Assembly (NCBI RefSeq): GCF_003860135.1
Contig: NZ_RQYN01000017.1
Span: 1-53,413 of the forward strand
Origin: Tannerella forsythia
GTDB taxonomy: Bacteria; Bacteroidota; Bacteroidia; Bacteroidales; Tannerellaceae
Length of the DNA stretch: 53,413 nt
Reading direction: 5' to 3'
In this document: in pieces, positions 1 through 10,119 of the stretch
How the letters are laid out: every line of letters starts with the position of its first letter
How positions within the stretch are numbered: the stretch's first letter is position 1
The notes under the pieces: generated by a model
Database searches by the model: none
What the model saw: only the letters and a program-made list of their open reading frames with translations
Told to the model about the DNA's origin: nothing
Made by a program: the position numbers and the translations under genes

Positions 1-333
1 TGACGTAATCATTGTCGTATATTCGTACGTCCATGATTAATGGTAAATGCCGAACAGTGTATCGCGTAATTTGGGGTAAAGAATTCAGCTAAGATTACCG
101 GTTTAAAAACAAACAAACCTACGAATGCAAGCGCTCCCTTCTGCGTCAAAATGGTGTTCAGGCATCCTCATTCAATACTCTAATTGGCAAACACAAAAAC
201 ATACTAACAACCCCTATTTCTCAATACCGTTATAACAAAGTCAGGCAACAGTCAGCGACAATAAATAGCTTTACACGGGGTAGTTTCGAAAGTCAATCAT
301 TTATCGCCCTCGGTTCTTTTTTAACACTTAAAT
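1..333. other. Gene-free left edge of the window
   Basis: No convincing reading frame, RNA gene or strong terminator is visible here. The DNA is AT-rich compared with the genes that follow. Whatever lies to the left of the window (for example a regulator of the SusC/SusD pair) cannot be seen. Confidence 0.5.
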
Positions 334-365
334 ATTGTTATCTTCTTAGGGATTGTTTATTTTTG
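334..365 (+). promoter_or_regulatory. Putative promoter of the SusC/SusD operon
   Basis: A TATTTTTG box at 358-365 fits the Bacteroidetes -7 consensus TAnnTTTG. ATTG at 334-337 lies 20 bases upstream, where the TTTG -33 element is expected. Transcription would start near 372, giving an untranslated leader of about 200 bases. The leader contains a short stem (CTCTGC near 498 with GCAGAG near 515). No regulator gene is visible. Confidence 0.45.
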
Positions 366-573
366 ACGCCGGTTTATCATGTATAAAAATACCATGAATG
401 AAGGTTATGAGGAAGAAATAGCGACTTTACTTTAGTATACAGATAATTGTTAAATCTTTTTGCCTATGCACATGGAATAAATGCAATTCTCTTCGGACTC
501 TGCCAGTCGTGGCCGCAGAGAAAAAAACGGCCTGCAAACAGAACAATAATTACAACCTTATAAGAAGGAAAAC

Positions 574-3500
574 ATGAAAAAGATTTTTAAGAAACAAACT
601 AAATTTTATCGAAGCAAGCGCTTCACAGCTTTCGGGGCGATATTACTCATCCTGTTATGTTCGTCTACCGCTGTGTTTGCACAAGTTGCGATCAGGGGAA
701 CCGTGACGGATATCAATGGCGATCCGCTGATCGGTGTCAACGTCTCCATCAAGGGAACGACCATCGGAAATATCACGGACATGGAAGGTAACTATACGAT
801 GGAAGCGCCAAACAAGAATTCGGTTGTCGTATTCTCTTTTATCGGCTTCCGATCGCAAGAGATTACGATCGGGAATCAGTCCGTTATCAACGTTCAGTTA
901 ATAGAAGATACGCAAAAACTCGAAGAAGTTGTTGTCGTAGGGTACGGAACGCAGAAGAAGGTGACGGTTACCGGTGCCGTAGCCAGTGTGACGGGCGAAG
1001 AGCTCCGAACTTCACCGACGACGAACCTTTCCAACGGTATGCTCGGACGTATGCCCGGAGTGATCGGCTTTCAGCGATCGGACGAGCCCGGAGGCGGAGC
1101 GACGACGATCCGTATCCGCGGAACCAACTCAATCGGAAACAAAGAACCGCTCGTTGTAATCGACGGTATCCCCGACCGTTCGGGAGGACTGAACCGCATC
1201 AATCCCGATGAGATTGAAAGCATGTCCGTTTTGAAAGACGCCGCAGGAGCGATTTACGGTTCGCGGTCGGCCAACGGAGTCATCCTGATCACCACCAAAC
1301 GAGGCAAAGAAGGCAAGCCGATCGTCACGTTCAACGGGAGCTACGGCTACTCCTCCCCCACGCAACTTCCGCAAATGTGTAACGCATTCGAATATGCCAC
1401 GATGTTGAACGAAATTACCGCCGGAACGTATTCCGACGACGAGCTGCGCAAATTCAAAGACGGAAGCGATCCGTGGGGATTCCCGAATACCGACTGGTAC
1501 AAAACGGTGATCAAATCCGTTTCGCCGATCTACCGAAGCGATGTTGGCATCAGCGGCGGCACAGACAAGGTGAAGTATTATGTCAATTTCGCTGCCAACG
1601 GCGAAGACGGCATTTACAAACACTCGGCCAACCGTTACGACCAGTTTAGTATCCGCGCCAACCTCGATTTCAAACTGAGCAAATACGTTTCTTTAACGTA
1701 TGGAAACACCTCGCGTTACGAATACACGCAATATCCCGCCAAATCGGCCGGAAGTATCTTCTCGGCTATCCGCCGAAGCAAACCGACGCTGAACGCCTAC
1801 TGGCCCAGCGGGGAGATTGGCCCCGATATCGAATATGGTGACAATCCCGCCGCGACATCGACCGATGCTGCCGGATATAACCGACAGAAGAACTACTACA
1901 TTCAGAACAACGCGACGCTGACCATTCAGTTTCCGTGGGTCGAAGGGCTGAAACTGACGGCTTCCGGCGCTTACGACAAACATTTCTACAGCGAAAAGAA
2001 TTTCCGCAAACCGGTGCGCCTCTATTCGTGGGACGGGGTGACTAAAAGCAGCGAAGGCCTGAAACCGTACAACGCGTGGATCAGCGACCCGCAGCTCAAT
2101 CAGATTCACCGGGATTACACCGACTGGCTGACGAACGCGGTATTGAGCTACGACCGCACGTTCGGCGATCATACGATCGGTCTGACCGTCGGTGTGGAAG
2201 GACAAAGCAAAGAGATGGATCAGCTACGGGCTTACCGGAGGTACTTCTTGTCTACTACGCTCGAAGAAATCAATGCCGGCAGTGTAAAGGATCAGGAAAC
2301 GGAAGGGTTTTCGTGGAAAGAGACTCGTCTGAATTATTTCGGACGTGTGTCGTACAATTATCTGGAACGTTACCTGTTCGAGTTCGTTTGGCGGTATGAC
2401 GGCTCATACCGTTTCCCTAAGGACAAACGCTACGGGTTTTTCCCCGGTGCCATGGTGGCTTGGCGCATCTCCGAAGAGCCTTGGTGGAAAGAGCGGGTCA
2501 CATTTATGGATTACCTCAAGCTCCGCGCTTCCGTCTCGCAGACAGGGAACGATGTCCTGACCGACAATGACGGTAATACCGACCGGTCCATCCAATACCT
2601 TAACTCGTTCGGATTTCAGGGTAGCGGCGTTATCTTCGACGGAAACGAAGAGCGACAGCTCTATCCCATCCGCACGCCCAACAAGAATATTACTTGGGAA
2701 CGCGGTACGACGTGGGACATCGGAGCTGAAATGAAGTTCCTGAACAACCGTCTGAGTATCGAAGGCGACTTGTTCTACCACAAACGCACCGATATGTTGA
2801 TTCCCCGTAACGCGTCGCTGCCCGAAACGGCCGGCATCACCTTGCCGCTCGAGAATCTTGGCGAAATGGAGAACAAAGGATTCGACGCTTTGATCAGTTG
2901 GAACGATAAAATCGGCGAAGTGGAATACGAACTGGGGCTGAACATGTCGTACGCCCGCAACAAAATCCTTTTCTGGGACGAGACACCGGGCATTCCCGAA
3001 TACCAGAAATCGACCGGGAAACCTGTACCCACCAGCGGGACATTAGCCAACCTGATCGATCGTGCCGGATTGTATTACAAGACCGACGGCGTATTCAACA
3101 CGCAAGAAGAACTCGATAATTACCCGCATTGGGCCGGAGCGCAAGTGGGAGACCTCAAATTCGTCGATTACAATCGAGACGGTAAAATCAACGCCGACGA
3201 CCGCGTCCGTTCCGATAAGAATCAGACGCCGCGTTTGGTGACCGGTTTCAACGTCGGACTGAATTGGAACCATTTCGATTTGACGATGCTCTTTCAGGCC
3301 GCCTTCGGTGCCGAGACCTATGTACAAACCTGGTCGGGGACAGTCGGGAACTTCCTCAAAGAATATTATGATCAACGATGGACTCCCGAAAACTCGACTT
3401 CCGAACATCCGCGTACCTACGAACGCGAACGGCAGTACTGGATTTCGAACGCGAACGATTACTTCCTTCGTTCGAGCGATTACCTTCGTCTGAAAAACAT

Positions 3501-3687
3501 GGAGATCGGATATACCATCCCCACGGATATGAGGCGTTACGGCATCTCGAAGATCCGCATCTTCGCCAACGGACAAAATCTCTTTACCATCGACGGACTG
3601 CCCGGAGACCCGGAAAACACAAGGTCCAGTTTTGATTACTATCCGCAGCGAAAGTATTTCAACTGCGGCATTTCTGCAACTTTTTAA
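574..3687 (+). CDS. SusC/RagA-family TonB-linked outer-membrane transporter
   Basis: This 1037-residue protein is a SusC-type TonB-dependent transporter, which forms the outer-membrane barrel that pulls oligosaccharides or peptides into the periplasm using TonB energy. A long signal peptide ends near VFA-Q at residue 36. A carboxypeptidase-regulatory-like domain covers about 38-112. The family's EEVVVVGYGTQ stretch (118-127) leads into the plug, about 128-240, and the rest is barrel, ending in an aromatic residue (ATF) as usual for outer-membrane proteins. There is no STN domain at the N-terminus, so it is not the type that signals to an anti-sigma factor. The SusD partner starts 13 bases downstream. 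The substrate cannot be told from sequence, and no glycoside hydrolase or regulator adjoins the pair. Confidence 0.96.
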   Translation: MKKIFKKQTKFYRSKRFTAFGAILLILLCSSTAVFAQVAIRGTVTDINGDPLIGVNVSIKGTTIGNITDMEGNYTMEAPNKNSVVVFSFIGFRSQEITIGNQSVINVQLIEDTQKLEEVVVVGYGTQKKVTVTGAVASVTGEELRTSPTTNLSNGMLGRMPGVIGFQRSDEPGGGATTIRIRGTNSIGNKEPLVVIDGIPDRSGGLNRINPDEIESMSVLKDAAGAIYGSRSANGVILITTKRGKEGKPIVTFNGSYGYSSPTQLPQMCNAFEYATMLNEITAGTYSDDELRKFKDGSDPWGFPNTDWYKTVIKSVSPIYRSDVGISGGTDKVKYYVNFAANGEDGIYKHSANRYDQFSIRANLDFKLSKYVSLTYGNTSRYEYTQYPAKSAGSIFSAIRRSKPTLNAYWPSGEIGPDIEYGDNPAATSTDAAGYNRQKNYYIQNNATLTIQFPWVEGLKLTASGAYDKHFYSEKNFRKPVRLYSWDGVTKSSEGLKPYNAWISDPQLNQIHRDYTDWLTNAVLSYDRTFGDHTIGLTVGVEGQSKEMDQLRAYRRYFLSTTLEEINAGSVKDQETEGFSWKETRLNYFGRVSYNYLERYLFEFVWRYDGSYRFPKDKRYGFFPGAMVAWRISEEPWWKERVTFMDYLKLRASVSQTGNDVLTDNDGNTDRSIQYLNSFGFQGSGVIFDGNEERQLYPIRTPNKNITWERGTTWDIGAEMKFLNNRLSIEGDLFYHKRTDMLIPRNASLPETAGITLPLENLGEMENKGFDALISWNDKIGEVEYELGLNMSYARNKILFWDETPGIPEYQKSTGKPVPTSGTLANLIDRAGLYYKTDGVFNTQEELDNYPHWAGAQVGDLKFVDYNRDGKINADDRVRSDKNQTPRLVTGFNVGLNWNHFDLTMLFQAAFGAETYVQTWSGTVGNFLKEYYDQRWTPENSTSEHPRTYERERQYWISNANDYFLRSSDYLRLKNMEIGYTIPTDMRRYGISKIRIFANGQNLFTIDGLPGDPENTRSSFDYYPQRKYFNCGISATF

Positions 3688-3700
3688 AACATGATTATTT

Positions 3701-5584
3701 ATGAAGACAAGAAAGAATATCATCCTTATCATCGCTGCATCGGCGTTATTCGCGCTGCCTTCATGCTCCGATTTTATGGACCTCAAACCGACCACGGAGT
3801 ATCTGGAAGAGCAGGTATTCGAAGACGCGGCAACGACGCAGTCGCTGATCAATACGATTTATGACTACGTGATCGACGCAGCCAGAGAGCATACGACCAA
3901 CGGCTTGACGGACGATGCTTATTTTACGCATAACTACGGACAAATCGCGGTGAACGAGGCGACATGCTCCGCCAGCGATCTGCAATGGTACGGCAGAAGC
4001 AATTGTCCGTTCAATTGGTCACAGACGTACAAGGGCATTTATTACGCCAACCTCGTGTTGGAGAATATCGACAAAGTTCCGGAGAAGCCGGGTTTCGATC
4101 TGAAGCAAATGAAAGGCGAGACGCGTTTCCTGCGCGCATACATGTACACGAACCTCGTACGGGGGATAGGCGGAGTGCCGATTGTCGATAAAACCGTCGG
4201 CGATTACACGAAGACGGAAGAGATGCAGATAGCCCGCAGCAGCGTCGGCGATTGCCTCGACTTTATCCTCAAAGACTTGGACGAAGCCATTGCGTCGCTG
4301 CCGGCTACGGCTCCGCTCGGACGCGCCACGAAATGGGCGGCGGTCGGTCTCAAAGCGCGCGTCTGCCTCCATATCGCCAGCCCACTCTACGCCGACCGCG
4401 TCATCAACAAGCTTGACGTGAACCGGTATCACGGAGATCGAGAAGCGCTCTACCGGAAGGCGCTGGAAGCAGCGAAAAAGGTGATAGACAGCAAAGCGTT
4501 CAAACTAATCGACTGTAACGCCCCGACTGTAGCCGAGATCGCGAACAAATATCACAAAATAGCGACGACAAATAACGACGAGTTGATTTTCACGAAACAA
4601 TTCGCTTCGTCGAAAATAACAAATCAAGTGAATTTACAACACGGTCCTAACGGTTATCATAACTGGTCGGGGACAACACCGACGCAGGATTTCGTGATGC
4701 ATTTCGAGATGGAAGACGGATCGCTTAATAACGCGCTGACGAAGGTGGGCGACCATCAGACAGGCAATCCGTACAACGGACGCGAACCGCGCTTCTATGC
4801 CTGCATCGGGTACGACGGAGCCGTTTGGGGACGAAAGCGCGCGGCCGATGGCTACGCCCTCGATCCCACGCCTCTGGGAAATCTGCAATGCGGAACGTAC
4901 GAGCTAAGCGACGGCACAGACGTTACGGTCAACCTGCCCGACGGAAAAGAAGTGAAGTTCAAAGGAATCTACGGCTGTGACACGCGTCAGGGACCGATCG
5001 AAGACTGGAACGGATCGTGGACGTCGTATTACGAAAAGAAAATGATCGATACTTCGATCGATGCCGCCAACTATCCGCAGCTCTGTCCTTATCCCTACAT
5101 TCGTCTGGCCGAGATGTATCTCATTGCCGCCGAAGCCTGCGTCGAGCTGAACAAACTCGACGAAGCGGCCGCCTTCCTCGACGTGCTCCGCGCCCGTATA
5201 GGACGCCCCGACACCAAAGCGACGCTTAACGTACGCAAAAAAGCCTTCGATCAAGCAGCCATGCGCGAGTTTGTGCGCCACGAACGACGCACGGAGCTTT
5301 TCATGGAAGACTCGCGATACTATGATATCCGTCGCTGGATGATCGGCGAAGAGTGCGGCAACAAAACCTTGTGCGGCATGATCGTGTTCGCGCGTCTGAA
5401 AGACGGCCAAACGGCCAAGCGCCCGTATATCTACAACGAAAATACGTGGGATTACCACTATTACGTGCGCGATCTCTCGTTCCGCGAGAAACGCAAATGG
5501 GATAACAAGATGTATTTCGCTCCCATCAAACGAGACGAAATAAACCGAAACACCAAGCTGGTGCAAAACCCCGGACAAGGGTAA
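3701..5584 (+). CDS. RagB/SusD-family nutrient-binding lipoprotein
   Basis: This 627-residue SusD-like protein is the surface lipoprotein lid that works with the SusC transporter immediately upstream. The signal sequence ends in a lipobox, LPSC, with lipidation expected at Cys22, followed by SDFMDLKPT as in many SusD proteins. The middle contains TPR-like helices (for example around the LRAYMYTNLVRGIGGVPIV segment) and the C-terminal part carries the family's ELFMEDSRYYDIRRW motif. Length is within the usual range (500-650). It forms a two-gene operon with the SusC gene and is followed by a hairpin. The ligand is unknown; the pair could bind glycan or, as in RagAB, peptides. Confidence 0.95.
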   Translation: MKTRKNIILIIAASALFALPSCSDFMDLKPTTEYLEEQVFEDAATTQSLINTIYDYVIDAAREHTTNGLTDDAYFTHNYGQIAVNEATCSASDLQWYGRSNCPFNWSQTYKGIYYANLVLENIDKVPEKPGFDLKQMKGETRFLRAYMYTNLVRGIGGVPIVDKTVGDYTKTEEMQIARSSVGDCLDFILKDLDEAIASLPATAPLGRATKWAAVGLKARVCLHIASPLYADRVINKLDVNRYHGDREALYRKALEAAKKVIDSKAFKLIDCNAPTVAEIANKYHKIATTNNDELIFTKQFASSKITNQVNLQHGPNGYHNWSGTTPTQDFVMHFEMEDGSLNNALTKVGDHQTGNPYNGREPRFYACIGYDGAVWGRKRAADGYALDPTPLGNLQCGTYELSDGTDVTVNLPDGKEVKFKGIYGCDTRQGPIEDWNGSWTSYYEKKMIDTSIDAANYPQLCPYPYIRLAEMYLIAAEACVELNKLDEAAAFLDVLRARIGRPDTKATLNVRKKAFDQAAMREFVRHERRTELFMEDSRYYDIRRWMIGEECGNKTLCGMIVFARLKDGQTAKRPYIYNENTWDYHYYVRDLSFREKRKWDNKMYFAPIKRDEINRNTKLVQNPGQG

Positions 5585-5594
5585 CTCTCTGACT

Positions 5595-5642
5595 GAAACG
5601 CACGTTCTTCTTCCTTCCACGCGAGGGGGAGACGTGCGTTTC
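5595..5642 (+). terminator. Hairpin terminator after the SusC/SusD operon
   Basis: GAAACGCACGT at 5595-5605 pairs perfectly with ACGTGCGTTTC at 5632-5642, 11 base pairs around a 26-base loop, 10 bases after the susD stop. There is no strong run of T after the stem, so termination efficiency is uncertain; it may instead mainly protect the 3' end. Confidence 0.6.
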
Positions 5643-5684
5643 TCCTATCAAATAATAAAAGGGCGTAAATTCAAATAGCAATTG

Positions 5685-5715
5685 CTTGCAGATGCAAAAA
5701 AAATCACTATCTTTG
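5685..5715 (+). promoter_or_regulatory. Putative promoter of tRNA-His
   Basis: TATCTTTG at 5708-5715 is an exact TAnnTTTG box, and CTTG at 5685-5688 stands 19 bases upstream in place of the TTTG -33 element. The tRNA begins about 29 bases after the box. Confidence 0.6.
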
Positions 5716-5744
5716 CAGCGCATTTTAAACATGCAATACAAATG

Positions 5745-5818
5745 GTGAATGTAGCTCAGCTGGTTAGAGCATCGGATTGTGGTTCCGGGGGTCGTGGGTT
5801 CGAGTCCCATCTTTCACC
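5745..5818 (+). tRNA. tRNA-His (anticodon GTG)
   Basis: The sequence folds as a cloverleaf. The acceptor strand GTGAATG is followed by TA and the D arm GCTCAGCTGGTTAGAGC. The anticodon stem TCGGA/TCCGG closes the loop TTGTGGT, so the anticodon is GTG (histidine). The T arm is GTGGG-TTCGAGT-CCCAT, then the acceptor strand CTTTCAC and C73. A G at 5744 can serve as the extra G(-1) that pairs with C73 in tRNA-His. Positions 6 and 67 form a T-T mismatch in the acceptor stem. CCA appears to be only partly encoded (CCCA at 5817-5820). Confidence 0.95.
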
Positions 5819-5834
5819 CATCAAGAAATAAAAA

Positions 5835-5870
5835 AGAGGTTTTCGGAAAATCCGAAAATCTCTTTTTTTG
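5835..5870 (+). terminator. Rho-independent terminator of tRNA-His
   Basis: AGAGGTTTTCGGA at 5835-5847 pairs with TCCGAAAATCTCT at 5851-5863 (13 pairs, one G-T) around a 3-base loop and runs into a row of seven T. Confidence 0.9.
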
Positions 5871-6174
5871 TTTGTAATGCCTTTCGTTAAATATATCCAC
5901 GCCCTCAAAACTTTGATCCAATCCCACTAAAACATAAAAAAGAAGTATCCAATCGTCTTCCATCCCTTAGGATTTAATTCTCCGCTACTTGCAGTAAGAA
6001 GTAAAAACTATTCCTCTATATACTCCAATGGTCTGCGGCGTAGATATTCATTATCGTCTCTTTATAGAATTCATCACGGTGGGGCGAAATAGACTCATAG
6101 GCTGTTTCTTTCAAAAATGAACGTTATTCCAACACGTTCTCCGGATGGGTAGCATAAGAGTCACATTTTTTGTG
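5871..6174. other. Gene-free interval between tRNA-His and ruvB
   Basis: About 300 bases without a supported gene. The sequence is AT-rich and shows no repeat or RNA fold that I would call. It ends at the ruvB promoter box. Confidence 0.5.
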
Positions 6175-6182
6175 TAAGTTTG
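6175..6182 (+). promoter_or_regulatory. Putative -7 box for the ruvB operon
   Basis: TAAGTTTG matches the TAnnTTTG consensus exactly and lies 24 bases before the ruvB start codon. No clear TTTG is seen 19-21 bases upstream. Confidence 0.45.
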
Positions 6183-6206
6183 CAGGCCTATTGAAGGTGT
6201 CCGACG

Positions 6207-7238
6207 ATGGAAGATGAGTTTGACATACATAAGGCCGGAAATAAAGTACCGGAGACAGAGCGTGAGTACGAGAACGCTCTGCGTCCGCTGTCGTTCGAGA
6301 GTTTCAGCGGTCAGCCCGAAGTAGTCGAGAACTTAAAGGTTTTCGTAGCGGCTGCCCGTATGCGTCAGGAGGCGCTGGATCATGTACTGTTACACGGCCC
6401 CCCCGGATTAGGTAAAACGACGCTGTCGAATATCATCTCCAACGAGCTGGATGTAGGTTTTAAAGTAACATCCGGCCCGGTACTCGACAAGCCGGGCGAT
6501 TTGGCCGGCCTTCTTACTTCCCTCGAAAAAAACGATGTGCTTTTCATTGACGAGATTCACCGGCTCAGCCCTATCGTAGAGGAATATCTTTATTCAGCGA
6601 TGGAAGATTACCGGATTGATATCTTGATCGACAAAGGGCCAAGCGCCCGCTCGATTCAGATCGACCTTGCTCCGTTCACGCTTATCGGAGCAACGACACG
6701 CAGCGGTCTGCTGACAGGGCCGCTTCGCGCTCGTTTCGGCATTAATCTGCACCTCGAATATTACGATACAGAGACTCTCACAAAGATTATCCTTCGCAGT
6801 GCCAACATCCTGAACATCGGCTGTGCCGTTGATGCCGCACGGGAGATCGCGAGTCGCAGCCGCGGCACGCCTCGTATCGCCAATGCCTTGCTGCGACGCG
6901 TACGCGACTTTGCTCAGGTAAAAGGTACCGGAAAGATCGACAAAGCCATCGCGTGTTATGCCTTGGAAGCTTTGCATATCGACCGTTACGGACTTGATCA
7001 GATCGACAATAAAATACTCCACCTCCTGATCGAAAAGTTTCATGGTGGCCCGGTCGGTTTAACCACTATCGCTACGGCGTTGAGCGAAGATCCGGGCACA
7101 CTCGAAGAAGTTTACGAACCATTCCTCATTCAGGAAGGATTCCTCAAACGTACGCCTCGGGGTCGCGAAGTGACGGCACTCGCCTACGAACATCTGGGAA
7201 AAACGATCGCCGGACGTTCCGGTGATTTATTTCAATAA
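6207..7238 (+). CDS. ruvB: Holliday junction branch-migration helicase RuvB
   Basis: RuvB is the AAA+ motor that, with RuvA, drives branch migration of Holliday junctions in recombinational repair. The 343-residue length is typical. Walker [10 protein letters not shown] lies at 64-72, Walker B FIDEIH at 113-118, sensor-1 region GATTRSG at 161-167, and the arginine-finger segment PLRARFG follows near 172-178. The C-terminal winged-helix DNA-binding domain (from about residue 265) includes the family's [10 protein letters not shown] and [17 protein letters not shown] motifs. It heads a plus-strand cluster; the flippase gene begins 5 bases after its stop. Confidence 0.98.
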   Translation: MEDEFDIHKAGNKVPETEREYENALRPLSFESFSGQPEVVENLKVFVAAARMRQEALDHVLLHGPPGLGKTTLSNIISNELDVGFKVTSGPVLDKPGDLAGLLTSLEKNDVLFIDEIHRLSPIVEEYLYSAMEDYRIDILIDKGPSARSIQIDLAPFTLIGATTRSGLLTGPLRARFGINLHLEYYDTETLTKIILRSANILNIGCAVDAAREIASRSRGTPRIANALLRRVRDFAQVKGTGKIDKAIACYALEALHIDRYGLDQIDNKILHLLIEKFHGGPVGLTTIATALSEDPGTLEEVYEPFLIQEGFLKRTPRGREVTALAYEHLGKTIAGRSGDLFQ

Positions 7239-7243
7239 ACGGC

Positions 7244-8758
7244 ATGGCGGGAGGGATGAAGCGTCTGGCGAAAGAAACCGCCATCTATGGGCTGAGCAGC
7301 ATGATCGGAAGATTCCTGAACTGGATGCTTGTGCCCATGTACACGCGAGTATTGACCGACACGGGCGAATACGGCATCATCACGAATCTCTACGGATGGA
7401 CTGCCCTGCTTCTCATCATCCTTACCGGAGGGATGGAAACAGGATTTTTTCGTTTCATCAATAAAGCCGACGAACGTGAGCCGATGCGTGTCTATGCATC
7501 GACGCTTAGTTTCGTCGGGCTCACGTCGCTCCTATTCGCTCTCGCCATGTGGGTGTTTTTGATGCCTGTAAGCGGTGCGCTGGGCTACTCCGCACATCCG
7601 GAATACATCGGTATGATGGCGGGAATCGTAGCCGTCGATGCTTTTTGCTGCATTCCGTTCGCCTACCTGCGTTACCGAAATAAAGCGATCCGGTTTGCAA
7701 CGATCAAGCTGCTGAGTATCTTTCTGAACATTTTTCTGAATATCTTCTTCCTCGTCCTCTGTCCTCTTATCGACGTCTCGCATCCCGAATGGATCAGGTG
7801 GTTTTATCGTCCCGACTATGGGGTGGGTTACATCATCATCGCCAACGTTTTTACGACGTTTTTTACCTTTTTGATGCTGTGGCCCGATATGATGCCCGGC
7901 CTGCGTGCCAAGCCGGATATGCAACGCCTGAGGAAGATGATAGGCTATTCGTTTCCGATACTTATCCTCGGTATCGCGGGGATATTTAACCAGACCGCCG
8001 ATAAAATTCTGTTTCCGTTCCTGTTCGATGACAAAGCCTACGCCGATTCACAGCTCGGTATTTACGGCGCATGTTTCCGGATAGCGGTAGTAATGGTTAT
8101 GTTCATTCAAGCGTTTCGTTATGCTTACGAACCGTTTATTTTCGCGAAACACAAAGATGCCGATAACAAAAAATCGTATGTTGAGGCCATGAAATACTTT
8201 ATCATCTTCGCACTCTTTATTTTCCTCGGAGTGATGTTCTACCTTGATTTACTGAAACATTTCGTGGATGCGAAGTACTACGACGGGCTTCGTGTCATTC
8301 CCATCGTGATGCTCGGCGAACTCTTCTTCGGTATCTATTTCAACCTCTCGATATGGTACAAACTTACCGACCGCACGCAGTGGGGGGCCGGCTTTTCTTT
8401 GACGGGCTGCGCAATGACAGTGGCCATCATCGTGCTGTTCGTTCCTCAATATGGATTTATGGCCTGCGCATGGGCTTCGTTCGCCAGTAATTTACTGATG
8501 ATGTTACTTTCCTATGCGGTCGGACAGAAATATTATCCCGTCGCTTACGACCTTCGCTCGGCATTTACGTATGGAGCTATCGCGGCCGTATGTTATATCG
8601 TTGCCATGCTGCCACAGATCGATTCGGTCGTATTACGACTGGTGTATCGGACAGCATGGTTATTGATTTTTACAGGAATCATTATCAAAAGAGACTTGTC
8701 CTTAACGGAACTTCCTTATCTTAGTCGATATTTTAGTCACATAAAAAAAATCAAATAA
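7244..8758 (+). CDS. Wzx/MATE-type polysaccharide flippase
   Basis: This 504-residue integral membrane protein has about 12-14 hydrophobic helices and an N-terminus (KRLAKETAIYGLSSMIGRFLNW) characteristic of the polysaccharide biosynthesis/flippase family in the MOP superfamily. Such proteins move lipid-linked sugars across the inner membrane. The start could be the first ATG (7244) or the ATG at 7256; the first is given. It sits 5 bases after ruvB and its stop overlaps the next start by one base, so the three genes are probably co-transcribed. The actual substrate is unknown, and no O-antigen or capsule cluster adjoins it, although a GT2 glycosyltransferase lies three genes downstream. Confidence 0.88.
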   Translation: MAGGMKRLAKETAIYGLSSMIGRFLNWMLVPMYTRVLTDTGEYGIITNLYGWTALLLIILTGGMETGFFRFINKADEREPMRVYASTLSFVGLTSLLFALAMWVFLMPVSGALGYSAHPEYIGMMAGIVAVDAFCCIPFAYLRYRNKAIRFATIKLLSIFLNIFLNIFFLVLCPLIDVSHPEWIRWFYRPDYGVGYIIIANVFTTFFTFLMLWPDMMPGLRAKPDMQRLRKMIGYSFPILILGIAGIFNQTADKILFPFLFDDKAYADSQLGIYGACFRIAVVMVMFIQAFRYAYEPFIFAKHKDADNKKSYVEAMKYFIIFALFIFLGVMFYLDLLKHFVDAKYYDGLRVIPIVMLGELFFGIYFNLSIWYKLTDRTQWGAGFSLTGCAMTVAIIVLFVPQYGFMACAWASFASNLLMMLLSYAVGQKYYPVAYDLRSAFTYGAIAAVCYIVAMLPQIDSVVLRLVYRTAWLLIFTGIIIKRDLSLTELPYLSRYFSHIKKIK

Positions 8759-10119
8759 TGGAAAATACCTTATACCAACAGATCAAAACTTATCTGATTC
8801 GTCATTTCGATGTACGACAGGAAAAAGAAGATGAGATAGACACGATCGAGTCCCTGAAAAAAGGAGTCGAATTCCGAGGCACGAATCTATGGGTTTTAAT
8901 TTTTGCCGTGTTTCTTGCTTCTTTGGGGCTAAACACCAACTCAACGGCCGTTATTATCGGTGCGATGCTTATCTCACCACTTATGGGGCCGATTATGGGA
9001 TTCGGATTAGGGTTGGGTATCACCGACTTCGATCTGGTCAAGCGTTCGCTTCGTCATTACTTGACAGCTACGGCTTTCAGTGTCGCAACGTCGACGGTTT
9101 TCTTCCTGATTTCCCCTATCAGCGAAGCGCAAAGCGAATTGCTGGCACGTACTTCCCCGAGCATCTACGATGTGTTGATTGCGTTTTTCGGAGGGCTTGC
9201 CGGTATTGTAGCCAGCTCCACGAAATCGAAAGGCAACGTCATTCCCGGCGTAGCGATTGCAACGGCATTGATGCCCCCTCTTTGTACAGCAGGGTTCGGA
9301 TTGGCCAGCGGCAACTTGAGTTATTTCTTCGGCGCCTTTTATCTCTATTTCATCAATACGGTTTTCATCAGCGTCGCTACGTATATTGTTGTGCGTGTGC
9401 TGAAATACCCTCGCAAGTCGTTTGTCGATAAGAAGCGGGAAAAAACCGTACGACGGTATATGACGATCATTGTCATTTGTACCATTGTGCCAAGTATCTA
9501 CCTAAGCTATCGCGTGTTTGAAGCGACGTTCTTCGATCAGCAGGTCCGCAAGTTCATCAATGAAGAGTTGCACTTTCCCAACACGCAGATTCTAAACCGC
9601 ACGGTGACCAATACGGGCGATAAAAAAGAAATTAAGGTTGTGCTGATCGGTCAAACCGTACCTGATATTATGATTTCGGCAGCTCAGTTAAAAATGCCCG
9701 CTTACGGATTGAAGGACATTGATCTTGTCGTACAGCAGGGATTCGGGAATGAGGAGATCAATATTCATGAACTCAAAAGCATGTTGATGCAAGATCTTTA
9801 CACCAACAGCGAAGATTTGCTTCAGGCACAGGCTAAAGAAATCGATTCGCTGAAACATCATTTGGAACATTACAGAAAAGCATCGGATCTGGCACGTACC
9901 ATCGTTCCGGAAATGCGAGTGCTTTATCCTCATATCGAAAGACTTTCGTGTACACGAACCTACATCGTGGAGACGAACAAGGCGAAGCAGGATACGGTAC
10001 TGCTCGTTTACCTGAGAACCCAGAAGGATATCGGATCTGAGGAACAGAAGCAGTTGCGGCAATGGCTCGCGGCTCGCACCAAAGAGAAAAATATCAAACT
10101 TATAATCGATAATAAATGA
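8758..10119 (+). CDS. DUF389 membrane protein
   Basis: A 453-residue protein of the DUF389 (TIGR00341-like) family, whose function is not established. The family signature is clear near residues 55-80: SLGLNTNSTAVIIGAMLISP, followed by LMGPIMGFG. Hydrophobic helices run to about residue 255, and a soluble C-terminal half (about 265-453) follows, unlike shorter family members. The start codon overlaps the flippase stop by one base, and its stop overlaps the next start (ATGA), indicating translational coupling in the ruvB cluster. Confidence 0.9.
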   Translation: MENTLYQQIKTYLIRHFDVRQEKEDEIDTIESLKKGVEFRGTNLWVLIFAVFLASLGLNTNSTAVIIGAMLISPLMGPIMGFGLGLGITDFDLVKRSLRHYLTATAFSVATSTVFFLISPISEAQSELLARTSPSIYDVLIAFFGGLAGIVASSTKSKGNVIPGVAIATALMPPLCTAGFGLASGNLSYFFGAFYLYFINTVFISVATYIVVRVLKYPRKSFVDKKREKTVRRYMTIIVICTIVPSIYLSYRVFEATFFDQQVRKFINEELHFPNTQILNRTVTNTGDKKEIKVVLIGQTVPDIMISAAQLKMPAYGLKDIDLVVQQGFGNEEINIHELKSMLMQDLYTNSEDLLQAQAKEIDSLKHHLEHYRKASDLARTIVPEMRVLYPHIERLSCTRTYIVETNKAKQDTVLLVYLRTQKDIGSEEQKQLRQWLAARTKEKNIKLIIDNK

